Below are positions 47,355 through 59,100 of a DNA stretch of 64,000 bases, piece after piece; position 1 is the stretch's first letter, and each line of letters opens with the position of its first letter. The stretch is taken from NCBI GenBank assembly GCA_037176725.1, contig JAZBRS010000029.1:45084001-45148000 (forward strand). The letters are read 5' to 3'. The DNA is from Posidonia oceanica (Eukaryota > Streptophyta > Magnoliopsida > Alismatales > Posidoniaceae). A program made the position numbers and the translations under genes. The notes under the pieces are model-generated. The model was not told where the DNA came from, searched no databases, and saw only the letters and a program-made list of their open reading frames with translations.

Positions 47355-48283
47355 TGCAGGAGAGAATGTGAGCAGCTGGTGTAGACCCTTTGAGTACCTG
47401 TAGTCAAAGCTGTTCATCAATCCAGAACATATACAAGCATATAATACTGGCTGTTTGAGAAGTAGATGTGCATGTAAAAGCTGATAAAGCAATTCATAGG
47501 TTACAGCTAACAGTCAAATCACAAAATCTAAGCACATTTGGCTATGCAAGGGGGGGCTTCGCCTACACAGGGCGAAGTCACACAAAGGGCACTCTTGTCC
47601 TCGTCCGTGCGGAGCGAGGGAACAAGGAAAGGGGGCTTCGTCCGTCCGTAGTGTAGTCACAAAAGGATACGCCTGTCCTTGTCCTACACGAAGCAAGGGG
47701 GCAAGCAAAAAGAGACCTCGTCCGCCTGAAGCAAAGTCACACAGAAAATAGGGGCAGTGCCTGACTACGCAGGCCCATGGTCCGAGGGGGAGCCTCGAGG
47801 TGCCAAGGTTGTCCTGCTACCTCTGAAGTGACTGTCCTGCCTCTGATTACTGATGCACTCCCTGATCTGCTGCACTGACAGTGATAGGTTGCTCTGAGGC
47901 CTGGAGGCGGTCAACCTGCCTTGGCAGAAGTATTATCCCAGCCCCAGACTGTGCCTTGCAGAGTGGGAGGAAAAGGGCAAAAGAAGTGATTTGATAGTGG
48001 ATAGATGCATGCATGATCTATGCTAAACCTATTGCCCACAGCATATGGAGTGCTTGATGCCTACTGCAAAGGAAATGAGCGGTCTCTGATTCACCAGACT
48101 CTACACGGATTCCTAACTATTGGTGGCACTCCAGAAAGGGGTATTGGTGGTGCTTGGGTGGCGGTATAGTGAGGACAGGCTCCATGCCAAACTCTCAAGG
48201 ACCTACACCTACTCTTTTCATTCTTCTTGTTTCTTTTGCTCCCACATAGGTGTGCAGATTTCCCCTACCCCTGGCTTGGAGGT
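47355..48283 (-). other. Spacer upstream of the PMD-like gene (H)
   Basis: Non-coding, related to A 1010-1640. At 47550-47760 three short inverted repeats follow each other (perfect CTTCGCC/GGCGAAG at 47558-47577, then CTCGTCCG-type stems). D begins at 48284, after GAGGT (48279-48283), the expected target duplication. Confidence 0.6.
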
Positions 48284-50039
48284 TGTTGACACCCCATTTC
48301 GACAAGGCTGAATTGGCAAGATCTCGGGCGGCTAGGAAAAAAAACCAAAATTACACCTTTCCCCCCCTCACCCTTCCTTTCAAATCAAAACCCCACCTCA
48401 AACTTCAAAACCAAACCTAGAACCACACCCATTTTCTAACCTAGAAAACCACCCCAAAACCCTCTCAAAACCTTACCCTGAAACCATCCAAGACCTTACC
48501 CTAGAACCATCCAGACCCAAGTCCAAACCCATACCTCTCCCTCTCTCTTTTCCTCCAAATCAGCCAAACTTGACCTAAGCCTTTACCCCCTTTCCCGAAC
48601 CCAAAACATAACCAAAAACCATAGGAAAACTCACCACCCCTGACTTGACAAACCCACCAAAAATCTTAGAAACTTTCAAACCAAAACCACTCCTAAAACC
48701 CCTAGGAAACTTAGGCAAAACTACCCTTTTTCTACACCTTAAAACCCCTCCAAAACCTTCTTGGAATCAGACCAAAACTTCAGAGCCAGCTCCTTAAACC
48801 CTAGACTACCCACTCCTCAATTTTCATCCCATTCCAAGACCTTTAAGACCTTCATTCACCCAAATTATCCTTTTCTCTTTCTGGGATTATCGTTTTCTCT
48901 CTCCTCTCTCTCTCCTGATTATCATCTCTCTTTTCATCACCCTCTTGCTCTTTTTCTTCCTTGGCTGTGGGCCCCCTTTGTGCTTCTACCCTTTCTCTAC
49001 CTTATTCCTATTTTTACTTTATTTTTAACATTTTCCTTGAATTTTAAAAAATCGTTTTCCTCCAGCTCATCTCTTTCCCTTTTATTTCTCCCTTTTCCCA
49101 TTTCCTTCCTCCTTCTCTTTTCCTTTTCTTTCTTTTGCTAAAATCCATAAAAAGCCCTAAAAATCTAAAAAACTCCAAAACATAAGAGAAACAAATCAGA
49201 ACTCTAAGAAAAACAACTTAAAAACATTAAACAAACAATTAAAAACTTAAACTTAACTAAATCAAGCTGAAAAGAAAATCAAGCATGCAAACTAGAAAAC
49301 GCAAAACAAACCAAAAGAAAATGCTGAAAAATCAAGGAAAAAACTAAAATAAAATCAAAACCCACCAAAAGTAAAAACCCTATCAAAAGAATTAAAAAAC
49401 AAACCCTAAAAAGAAGAAAACAATTAAAACACTAAGATAAGTAATTAATGAAAGGAAAAGCCTAACCTAACAAACCTAAGAGAAAGAAAACAACCTAAAA
49501 AAATTAATTAAAGAGAAAACGAAAAAACACATTAAAAAGACTTAAAAACACTCCCTCAAACCAGAGAAACCCAATTAAGAAAACATCAAGAAAAATCAAC
49601 AAATAAAAATCAAAAACATAATTCAAAAGACTTAAGATAGAAAAAAAAGCCTAAAAGACTAAAACTAAAAGCCCAAAACCCATTCCAATTAATACGAAAA
49701 TAAATCCTAAAAAATCCTAATTAATGTCCTAAATACTTAACAAGAAAAACACAATTTTGAAAACAATTTAAAAGATTTAACAAATACTTAATCAAATGGA
49801 AAACAAATTAAGAACAAAACAAAACCCTAAAACCCTAATCAAGCCCAAAACACACTAATTAACCCTAAACAGTCATTAAAAAAAATATAATTAAAACCCT
49901 AACTCACAACACAACCTTTCTAGTATTTTTACTTATTTTTAATTTATTTTTCCTAATTTTATTTCCTCACTTTTCCCTCTCCTTCTTCTTTCCCCTCTTT
50001 CTTTCTTTTTCTTCCTTCTCCCCTTTCTTTTGGTCCAAC

Positions 50040-51330
50040 CCATTCAACTTTTCCCCTCCTTCTTTCCTTCTTTCTTAATTTTTTATTTCTCTCAAGCCCA
50101 ACCCACGGCCCATGCATTTCCCCTCCTCTTTCCCTCCTTCTCTTCTTCTTCTTCTTCCTCTCTTCTTCTCCTCTTCTCACAGAAACGACAGACCTCTCCC
50201 TCATTGGTTCTTCTTTTTCAAACCTCCACCTGACACCCAAGACTTCCCTCCATCACTCCCATACCCTGTGGCCGACGACCCACACCAGCAACCCCCTCCA
50301 TGCTCTGCCAAAGATGGCAGAAAGCCATCCCCTTGACCTAAAATCATTGATTTTCAGTAGGGAGAGAGGAGATAAAAACGGGTTCATTTCCTTCACAACG
50401 AGACTTTTTTGGCTCACACCTGCAAACACCAAGTTCCCAGCTCTCTCACCCTTCTTCCAGAACCCAAAAACCCCTTGAAACCTTCCCAGAATCGGCCTTC
50501 GAAGCTTTCAGCACCCAACACCCTCCAGACCGACCATCTCCATTGAAAATCCATCACCACGAACCTCCTAAAATCCCAGAACCTTGCCATTAGACTCACC
50601 AAACAACCACCTTCCCGAGCCACCCAGAATCGCGGCCTAAAACCACCCATGCTCCTCACAGTCCACTACAAACACTTGGGTCCTCTTTTTGCCCAAAAAC
50701 TTCAAACCCCCATAACTTCCTCCACATTCAGTGAAATCCACTTCCGATTCCTCCCACGCACTCCCCAAGCAACCACCTAGCCGCCCGTACCCTTGGCTCG
50801 GCCTGGAACGCCGCATATCGCCGCGTCCACCTCGGCCTCCACCGGTGGAGCTCTGCTGAACCAGATCTCGCCTCGGGCTGTAGAACGCGCCCCTGGAAGC
50901 TCCGTCATCCTCCTCGGACCTCCGGCGACGCCTCCAAGCCTCCCCCGCACCAGCAGCCGCCGTCCTCTGCCGTCTCCACCTTCCTCCGATCGGCCGAAAG
51001 TCACCTAGGTGGGTGGACTCTCCCGACGTGCGCAAGGGCTGAAGCAACCCTCCCCTGGATTCCTCTCGTCTCCCTCTTGCTCCTCGGCCTTTCCCCGAGG
51101 CTTTTCGTCGCCTGTGACGCCCGCAATCCCTCGCCGAAGTTCCCTTCTTCTCCGGCGCCGGCCACCCCCGCAGCGGCCGTCGCGCGTCGCTCCGCCGCCG
51201 ACGCCGCTGCAAGTCTCCCCCGCCTCCGCCGCGTCATGCCGGTTCCCCCCCGCTCTCTGCCTCCCCGCGTCGTCCCTCCTCCGCCGGTCCAGAGCGTCGC
51301 CGGCGGACCTCCGGCCGTCTCCCCGCTGTA
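50040..51330 (+). other. GC-rich segment of D LTR
   Basis: CpG-rich, with overlapping open frames on both strands (up to ~190 codons), rich in Arg, Ser and Pro and without recognisable domains. Same position as in S2 and B, diverged sequence. I do not call a gene. Confidence 0.5.
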
Positions 51331-52404
51331 AGCTGCTGCCGTTCTTCTTTTTTTTATTTTCAGCAACTTTAGTTAATTTTCTCCACATTGCATTCATATC
51401 ATATTAAGTTTTCAATATTGCTTTTAGGTCCTGATGACTTAAGTCATATGTTATATTGAAGTTAAAATCTTATTAAATTGCTTTAAATGTTTCTGGTTTT
51501 TAGTATTTGCATGATAATCCATTTACTGTGCTGTCCAGTTGTAGAAAATTATGTTTTAGCCCTTCTACTTTTAATTTTTGCATCTGAATCCTGTAGTAGA
51601 TTATTTAATTTAAATGCTGTAAGTTTGCCTTATTGTATTGCATTCTGAGTCCTTCTTAGTTTCTGTTTTTGCATCTTAGTCCAATGCACTGTAGAACTTA
51701 GGGTTTATTTTCGTATTTTGCATGCTGCATTGCACATTTGCCCCTCTGGTTTTTCATTTTTGCATCTAGGTCCATTTAAATGCACAGTCGCCATTTTGCA
51801 TGCATTTTTGCATATTGCATTGCATTTTCAACCCTGTTTTTTAAAAAATTGCACATCAGTCCATAGACCTTGATTTCAGAGCACATTTTGCATCTAAAAT
51901 TGCATACTTGACCCTTGCATGATTTAAAAATGACACATAGGTCCTTGCATCCTTTTAAAGTCATGTAAAAAGACTGTTTTGCCCCTAAAGTTGCATCTTA
52001 GCTCCTATTCTTACAAAATTGCATGTAGACCCTCCACTTGCATTCCCAGACTCCCCAGAACCCTGTTTTCTGGGAAAATTGCATTTTAGACCCCAGAGTT
52101 TTTCAAAATTGCTTTTTGCTTGTCCTTTGCTTTCAAAACTTCTTCTGATGCATGTCCCCTTTTCAAAATTGCATTCTAAGCCCAGTCTTTTGCAAAATCG
52201 CATGCAACCCCTCCTGTTTTCAAAGCCCCTGCCTGTAAGCCCCAATCCTTTTCAAAATCTTTGCATTTAGACCCCCATTCTTTCAAAAATTGCATTTAAG
52301 TCCCCAATTTTCTGAAAAATCATTCTTAGGTCTTTTCTTGCATTTTGCATGCATTGCACTCATGCACTCTTGCATTCTTGCATTCCGTGCACACACCTAA
52401 GTGT

Positions 52405-52640
52405 CATTAGCTCCCATCCACCTGGGAGGACCTTTTTGCACGCCCCTAGGACCTCCTGAACACTTAGATCTGCTTTTCTCCCCTGTTCTGCCCTCCTGCT
52501 TTGAAGCTACGATATCTTCCAATCCGGCCGTTGGATCTTCTCAAATAAGCTGCCCAGACGACCACGGCGAAGCGCTCTTCAGCATGGACCTTCAGATTTC
52601 AGATCAGGCCCCAGGATTTCCAGGTATGTCCTCCTGAACC
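52405..52640 (+). promoter_or_regulatory. Conserved LTR block with donor-like site (D)
   Basis: Counterpart of 8640-8860. CAG/GTATGT at 52621-52629. Confidence 0.45.
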
Positions 52641-53084
52641 CCTGCATTGCATTCATTCGCATGCCATTTGCATAGTTTGCTTTGCTTTCGCTTTCTGTCT
52701 CTTTAAGCATGTAGAATAGGTCCTCCTCTTCTTGTCTATCAATTCAGATCCCTGTTTCGCGTACTCTTGGGCGTTTTGTGTTGTGTTTTCCCTGGATTCA
52801 TCACTTAATGCGACTTTCTTCCCCCTTTTCCACAATTCGATCGCATCGTGAGCTTTGGGCAGCGTGCGAGACAGATCGTGGAACGGTTTAGTGGGAAACG
52901 GTCACAAAGGAGTGGTAATCCCTCCGTTTGCTCACTCTCCCCTTTGTAGGTCTTCACACCTACTCTGTGTGGCCCCGAACAGCGTCTGTTCTCACACACA
53001 CGCTGTTTTACCTCTCCTTTAGCCTCTTCTGATCTTCTTCCCTGCATTTGCATTCGCATGGCTTTTCCGAGGTTTTGTTTCGCT

Positions 53085-54060
53085 GCTTTTGGCACCGTTT
53101 TGCGTGCCCGCTTTGTTTTGGCACCGTTTTGCATGCCCGCTTCGCTTTTGGCACCGTTTCGCGTGCCCGTCTTGTCTTTGGCACCGTTTTGCATGCCCGC
53201 TTCGCTTTTGGCACCGTTTTGCGTGCCCGCCTTGTCTTTGGCACCGTTTTGCGTGCCCGCTTCGCTTTTGGCACCGTTTTGCGTGCCCGCTTTGTCTTTG
53301 GCACCGTTTCGTGTGCCCGCTTTGCTTTCGGCACCGTTTTGCGTGCCCGCCTTGTTTTGGCACCGTTTTGCGTGCCCGCTTTGTCTTTGGTACCGTTTTG
53401 CGTGCCCGCTTCGCTTTTGGCACCGTTTTGCGTGCCCGCCTTGTCTCTGGCACCGTTTTGCATGCCCGCTTCGCTTTTGGCACCGATTTGCGTGCCCGCC
53501 TTGTCTCTGGCACTGTTTTGCGTGCCCGCTTCGCTTTTGGCACCGTTTTGCGTGCCCGCTTCGCTTTTGGCACCGTTTTGCGTGCCCGCTTTGTCTTTGG
53601 CACCGTTTCGCGTGCCCGCTTCGCTTTCGACACCGTTTTGCGTGCCCGCTTCGTTTTGGCACTGTTTTGCGTGCCCGCTTTGTCTTTAGTACTGTTTTGC
53701 GTGCCCGCTTCGCTTTTGGTACCGTTTTGCGTGCCCGCCTTGTCTCTGGCACCGTTTTGCGTGCCCGCTTCGCTTTTGACACCGTTTTGCTTGCCCGCCT
53801 TGTCTCTGGCACCGTTTTGCGTGCCCGCTTCGCTTTTGGCACCGTTTTGCGTGCCCGCCTTGTCTCTAGCACCGTTTTGCGTGCCCGCTTCGCTTTTGGC
53901 ACCGTTTTGCGTGCCCGCCTTGTCTCTGGCACCGTTTTGCGTGCCCGCTTCGCTTTTGGCACCGTTTTGCGTGCCCGCTTTGTCTCTGGCACCGTTTTGC
54001 GTGCCCGCTCTTGTCTTTTGCACCGATTTGCGTGCCGCCTTGCTTTCTTGCTCGTTTTAA
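53085..54060 (+). repeat. 30/60-bp tandem array in D LTR
   Basis: About 32 units of GGCACCGTTTTGCGTGCCCG plus CTTCGCTTTT or CTTGTCTCTG. The two unit types tend to alternate, giving a 60-bp higher-order repeat over much of 53150-54000. GGCAC and GTGCC in each unit are complementary. Open frames of up to 465 codons across it are artefacts. Confidence 0.92.
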
Positions 54061-54780
54061 GTGCCGATCTTGTCTTTTTGCTCCGTTTTGCGTGTCGTTC
54101 TTGTTTCTTGCCTCGTTTTGCGTGTTTTACGTCGTCTTCTCTTGCGTGCCGATCGCATTGCATGGTTTTGCCGTTGTTTTGCTTTTTCGCTTGCATTTGC
54201 ATATAGGGCTGTGATGCTTACTGCCTGGAGTTCTCACGAGCTGGGTTTCGCCTGGTTCGGAACACAGACAGCGTAGCTGAGCACTTAGACAGCACGTTTA
54301 CTTCCTTGCTCTGCATCCTCCCATTTAGAGCACACCTTGAGCATTCATTTAGGCATTCATAGGCACATAGGCATTCAAATCTGCATTTTCCCTGCGTATG
54401 CGAGCGTAAGCCTAGAAAGACCGATTCTCGGGCGTGTCGGGGGTGCCTAACACCTTCCCCGCACGTAACAGGAGTCCTTGCCCTGTCTTTTGGCCCGCAA
54501 TGACCATATTGCCCCTATCCTAGGCTTGAGTCATCTCATTTGCATTCATTTGCATTTGTTTTCCTTTGCATTGCTTTGCTTTGCATTTCTTGCTTGGTTT
54601 TGCGTGTTAATTCACGCATTTCCCCCGGTTTTCCTTGTCTCCCGTTAATAGACATGGTGGCGACTCTGATTTGTCTTATCTTTCCTTTTTCTCCTCGATT
54701 TTAAGTGTTTTCGAGTTGAGCCTCTTCCTCGGATCAATCGCCGCTAATAGTAAGCCTGATTCCGATTAGGATTACTACAG

Positions 54781-54798
54781 TGGCAACTCCGCTGGGGA
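54781..54798 (+). promoter_or_regulatory. Primer binding site of D
   Basis: TGGCAACTCCGCTGGGGA, one base after the LTR, with one mismatch (A for G) to the consensus. tRNA-Arg is the likely primer. Confidence 0.9.
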
Positions 54799-56107
54799 TA
54801 GCAGACTCCAGCTTTCGCTCTTGGCTTTTTCGCTCGCTTGTTTTGCAGCTTTGTCTGCCTTGTGTGCCTTCTCTGCCTATTTTGCTCGCTTTTCTGTGCA
54901 GACTCCTAGCAAGTTGCTTCGTCGCTACTTTGCTTAGGTTTTGCACCTCTTTTCGCCTCGGATTGTGCTCCTTTTTGCTTGACTTTGCTTCTCTGCTTGT
55001 TTATTTACTTATTGTCTTGCTTATGCTCCTACTTCCTTTACAGCTTACTTATCTTTATTTTCTGTTGCTTACTTGCTATTTACTGCTTATTTCTCACACA
55101 TTGCATGTCTACATACTTGTTTGGCAACAACACATGCTTTTTGAATGTTGAATGCTTCTTTTACACCTTTGCTATGTCACTACGCATGCACATACTTTGC
55201 ATACATGCCTTTTGACTTGATGAATGTTTCTTTCTTCACCCTTATGCTCACAAACATTCGCACATGCCATGCACTTGCCTTTTGCTGTGTTGTATGTTGT
55301 TTGCTTGCCATGTTTGGTTGATTTTCTTCCCTTTCGCACATGCCATGCCTAGGATAGTAGAGACTTGTCTGCTCTCCCCGTGGTTAACTAAAAATGGCAA
55401 GTAAAAAGAACTTCTAGGAGCAACTAGAGACTACAAACAATCCTTCACTCCCTTTGGTTAATAAAATGCGCAAGATAAAAGACTTTAATCATTTGCATAA
55501 GCATCATATAGGGCATGCATTCTTCTCATCTGAGTCCACCTACTAGTCTGCGAAGGACGGTCCCGGCTTCTTGTTCCACCGCTTTGGGCGTGGCACGAGT
55601 CAGTCGGTCTGTCTCCCCTCGTCCGGGGGTCGTGTCGGTGTTAGTAGAGGGTACCACCCACGCCTTGGCGGGGTAGAGGCCACCAACGCACCACCCTGTC
55701 ATTTCCTGAGCTTTGGGCCAGGAGTTAGACGGGGAACCTACTTTTCTGACCTGAGTCGGTGACCCGTACATCCAGGGATACCCGAAGTAGATCACCTGCT
55801 AAGAAACACTAGATAAGTTAAGGGGGGCATACTAGAAAGCATACATATCATTCATGCCATTTAACTAACTCATTTGCATTCATCTTTTTGGTTTCTAACC
55901 CTAATTTCCTTCTGTTGTGTCAGCGTGATCGGTAAACGAGTTTCCCTTTGCTAGAGCTCGAGTACCGACCCTCGTTGACGCTCCTGTTGCGACTTTATTC
56001 GCGACCATTCCCTTTCTGAGCTATCCACCTTTGCGAAGATAGCTCCCCTTAGGACTCACCGCTTGAACACTCGTCGCAGCCCTATTCTCACGTGATCTAG
56101 GTCAGCA
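54799..56107 (+). other. 5' leader of D
   Basis: 1.3 kb, no gene. 55480-55860 is conserved in A, B and I and may include packaging or dimerisation signals. TTTCTAACCCTAATTTCC, TTCTGTTGTG and TCAG (ending 55923) look like a branch point, pyrimidine tract and 3' splice site 184 bp before the gag ATG. Confidence 0.65.
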
Positions 56108-59100
56108 ATGGCCCAGTACGTTAGTGAGCCGTCCTTCACTCCTCTCTCGGAGGGTGTTTCCGTTCCAACCCCTCTGGTTGCTCCTTCTGTCCCCCTTGTT
56201 CCCCCTCTGACGCCAGGGTTTCCTCCCCTGACATCTCTAGGTTCTCAGTACGTCCTGGGACAGTGGCAAGCATCTCTTCCTCCGGATCCGGTCACCGAGT
56301 CTATCTTGACGGCCGTTACTCGCGCTCCGGAGACGCCATTGCCCCCTCCATCCCAGGGATACGTCGCCTTTGACATCCCTCCTACCGCTGCTGCGACCTT
56401 TACTATAGAACCCTTTCCTCCCGGACAGTCTGTGTCCGTGCCATTCGCTTCTCAACCTTCGTCGGCACTGCACTTCAGCGTTCCCGCTGCCGAGACGCCC
56501 GAGGCGCAGTACCAGCACCTGATGGAGCTTGCCCAAAGACTGCAGGGCATGGCTCTATCAGTTCGTCCTTCCTCCATTCCTGTCGTTCCTGAGGTTCCTC
56601 TGAGGCCAGTTCTTGCATCTCATGCATCAACCTCCACACCTCCGCCTCGACCATCGTCTCAACTGCTCACGGTTCCAACGATGGGGGCCCGTTTACCGCC
56701 TCCTGCTGCACAACACCTAGCACAGCATGCTCCTCTTCCCTCTGGTGGTCAGTCTTTTGGACCGGCTGGAGCCCAGTACCCCACTGGCTCGCTGTCTGGC
56801 ACCCCGCCCGTACAGCAACTGGTGCTCCGCCATCCTGCACCTCCCGCAGCACAGCATGGCATCTACTCTTCTCCTCTGCATCAGGCCCAGCATCCTGCAT
56901 ACACTCCTGCATACACAGTCCCCCAGCACGGAAACGCCGGCCATCCCATTGCTCCACCAGGCGACGCTATGGTAGATTCGGAGGAGCACTTAGGTGCGAC
57001 CCATTCGGCGTATGTACTCGCTACCCCTGCTGATCCCTCTCCTACAGCAGCAATCCCAGACCCCATCAATAACCAGATGGATGTCTTGGAGAAAGCACTA
57101 CGATTAGTGCAGGGTACTGAGCACCAGACCTACCAATTCCGGGACCTCTGCTGCTTTCCAGAGGCGGTACTCCCTCCGAAGTTCAAAATCCCAGACTTCG
57201 AGAAGTATAATGGTAGGGGCTGCCCCGTAGCACACTTGAAGGCGTACTGCGGTGATCTCGCTCAGCTTCAGGCTGACGAGAGGTTGCTGATCTGCTTGTT
57301 CCAGAAGAGTTTGACCGGGCCGGCACTCAAGTGGTTTACATCGCTTGATATGTCAGCCATCAAGACTTGGAACGACCTCAGTCAGGCGTTCCTGGAACAA
57401 TACTCCTTCAACCTCGATCTAGTCCCAAAGAGAGCGGACTTGATCGCAATCAAGCAGAATTCTGGCGAGCCGTTTGGGGAGTACGTCGGCTGCTGGCGCG
57501 CCCTTGCCTCTCAGGTTCGAGATAGACCCTCTGACGAGGAGTCTATCGAGATCGTTATCAAACGGGCGCAGCCATCTCTTGGAGCTCTGCTTAGCATCCA
57601 ACCAGTCACTACTTTTGCAGCACTCATCAGAGCTGGAGCGCGCGTGGAGAGTTCTCTACGGAGTGGCAACTTCCCAGCTCTCTCTGTGTTCGCTAAGCAA
57701 GCCGCGATTAGCAGTAACAGTGCCAACAGCAGCACCTCCAACAACAACAACAGCGGCAGCAGCAACAACCGGCTGAAGAGGAAGGACTCGTCGAAAACCG
57801 CTGTTGCATTCGTCGACTCCCCTGCTGTGCCTGTTCGCTTGCCATCCCGGCCTGCCCCAGCTCAGATGGTGTATGCTCCTGCACCTAGGAATCCACCCAC
57901 ACCACAAATCACAACCACCGCTAGACCGGTCTACCCTGCCGCACCGGTTCAGCAAGGCTCATACCAGAGGCAGAGAAGGCCACCCATTGAGAAGCGGAAA
58001 TTTGCCCCATTGGTGGAACCGCTCACGGTCATCTTGCCAAAGGTTGCATCGCTCCTGAAGTTCCCGGAGGTTCGTCCGCCGCCAAGTCCTCTGCCGCATT
58101 GGTTTAGGGCGGACCTCTTCTGCAATTTCCATCGAAGCGTCGGGCATTCGACGGACAATTGCTACTCCCTGCGGAACGCAATTCAGGATCTGATCGAATC
58201 GGGAACGATTGTGATCGACACGCACGAGGCACCCACTCAAGCACACACTCATGCATCTGCACATTCAGCTGTTCCCCCTCATTCTGGCATCATCCACCAA
58301 CCCCTACCGGAGCACACTTATTCGGCAGGGGCTGGAACCTCAGGCATTCACTCTGTCTTCCCTTCTGGGCCTACTACCTCCGTGGTAGACCCTTCTGATC
58401 TTATTTCTGATATTTCTGAGCCATTTCCTGTCAGTCTCTATCTTGCGGCAGTTGCCGGCTCCGAGTCGGGAATTCACATGATCCGACCGCGTGCCAGGCC
58501 GGAGCGCCCTCTCGCGCCCCCCGCCATGCTCCCTCAGGCTCAATCCCTTGTGCGCCTCCTAGCTAGGACCCAGCCTAGTTCCCCCATCCACCTCTTAGGG
58601 CGACCTCAGCTACACCTTCTAGGCAGACCTCAACCTGCCCCAGCCTTCCCACCCCAACAACCATACCCTCTAGGGAGACCTGAGTACCCCGTAGGCCCCC
58701 CTGTAACCTCTCCTGTGCTCGCAGCACGTGCTCCAGTGGTTATTGACTTAACCTTGGACACCCATTGCGTCCCTTACAGCTACGCCACAGAGATGTGCAC
58801 GGAAGTAACGCGATCGGGGAGGGTTTACAGGCCCCCAACACCGGCAACTAGGCCAAATCACCCTAGACCTATTGTGCCCCTACCCTCTAGCCAACCCGTA
58901 GCAGATTCAACCCCGAATCAACCCGTAGCAAGCCAAATCCCTGCCCAGCCAATAGCGGCCCAGCTTCCTGCCACTACCCCCTTAGAGCTTGCCCAAACCA
59001 CCCCTCCTGTTGCCAAAAAGAACCAGCCCAAGGCAGATATAACCTCCCAACTTAAGAAGGTCAAAGCTGACATATCCATTTGGGACGTAATCCACACCTC

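Larger units (their letters stand above)
48284..54779 (+). mobile_element. 5' LTR of element D (6,496 bp)
   Basis: A complete + strand LTR from TGTTGACACC to ATTACTACA, one base before the PBS. Segments are a CT-rich start with GATTATCGTTTTCTCTC words (48860-48940), A-rich spacer (49140-49960), GC-rich segment (50040-51330), TTGCAT repeats (51420-52400), conserved block (52405-52640), internal LTR-end-like module (52795-52910), 30-bp array, TATA-like block (54196-54275), hairpin (54438-54461) and PBS-like TGGCGACTCT (54658-54667). This is very long for a plant LTR. The 3' LTR lies beyond the window. Confidence 0.93.

Noticed and set aside
50637..51407. GC-rich open frames resembling host exons (also 6885-7574, 30518-31048, 35430-35960)
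   Set aside because: Overlapping frames on both strands with Arg/Ser/Pro bias, no recognisable domain, and the frames do not match between the related LTRs.
53085..54060. CRISPR-like regular 30-bp repeats
   Set aside because: Units are head to tail with no unique spacers, and the setting is a plant LTR.
52805..54206. Long open frames on both strands (up to 465 codons) with repeating Arg/Lys/Phe/Cys patterns
   Set aside because: They lie in a 30-bp tandem array. A period divisible by three keeps several phases open. No start context, domain or conservation of frame between LTRs. The same holds for 8756-9746 and 27642-28451.
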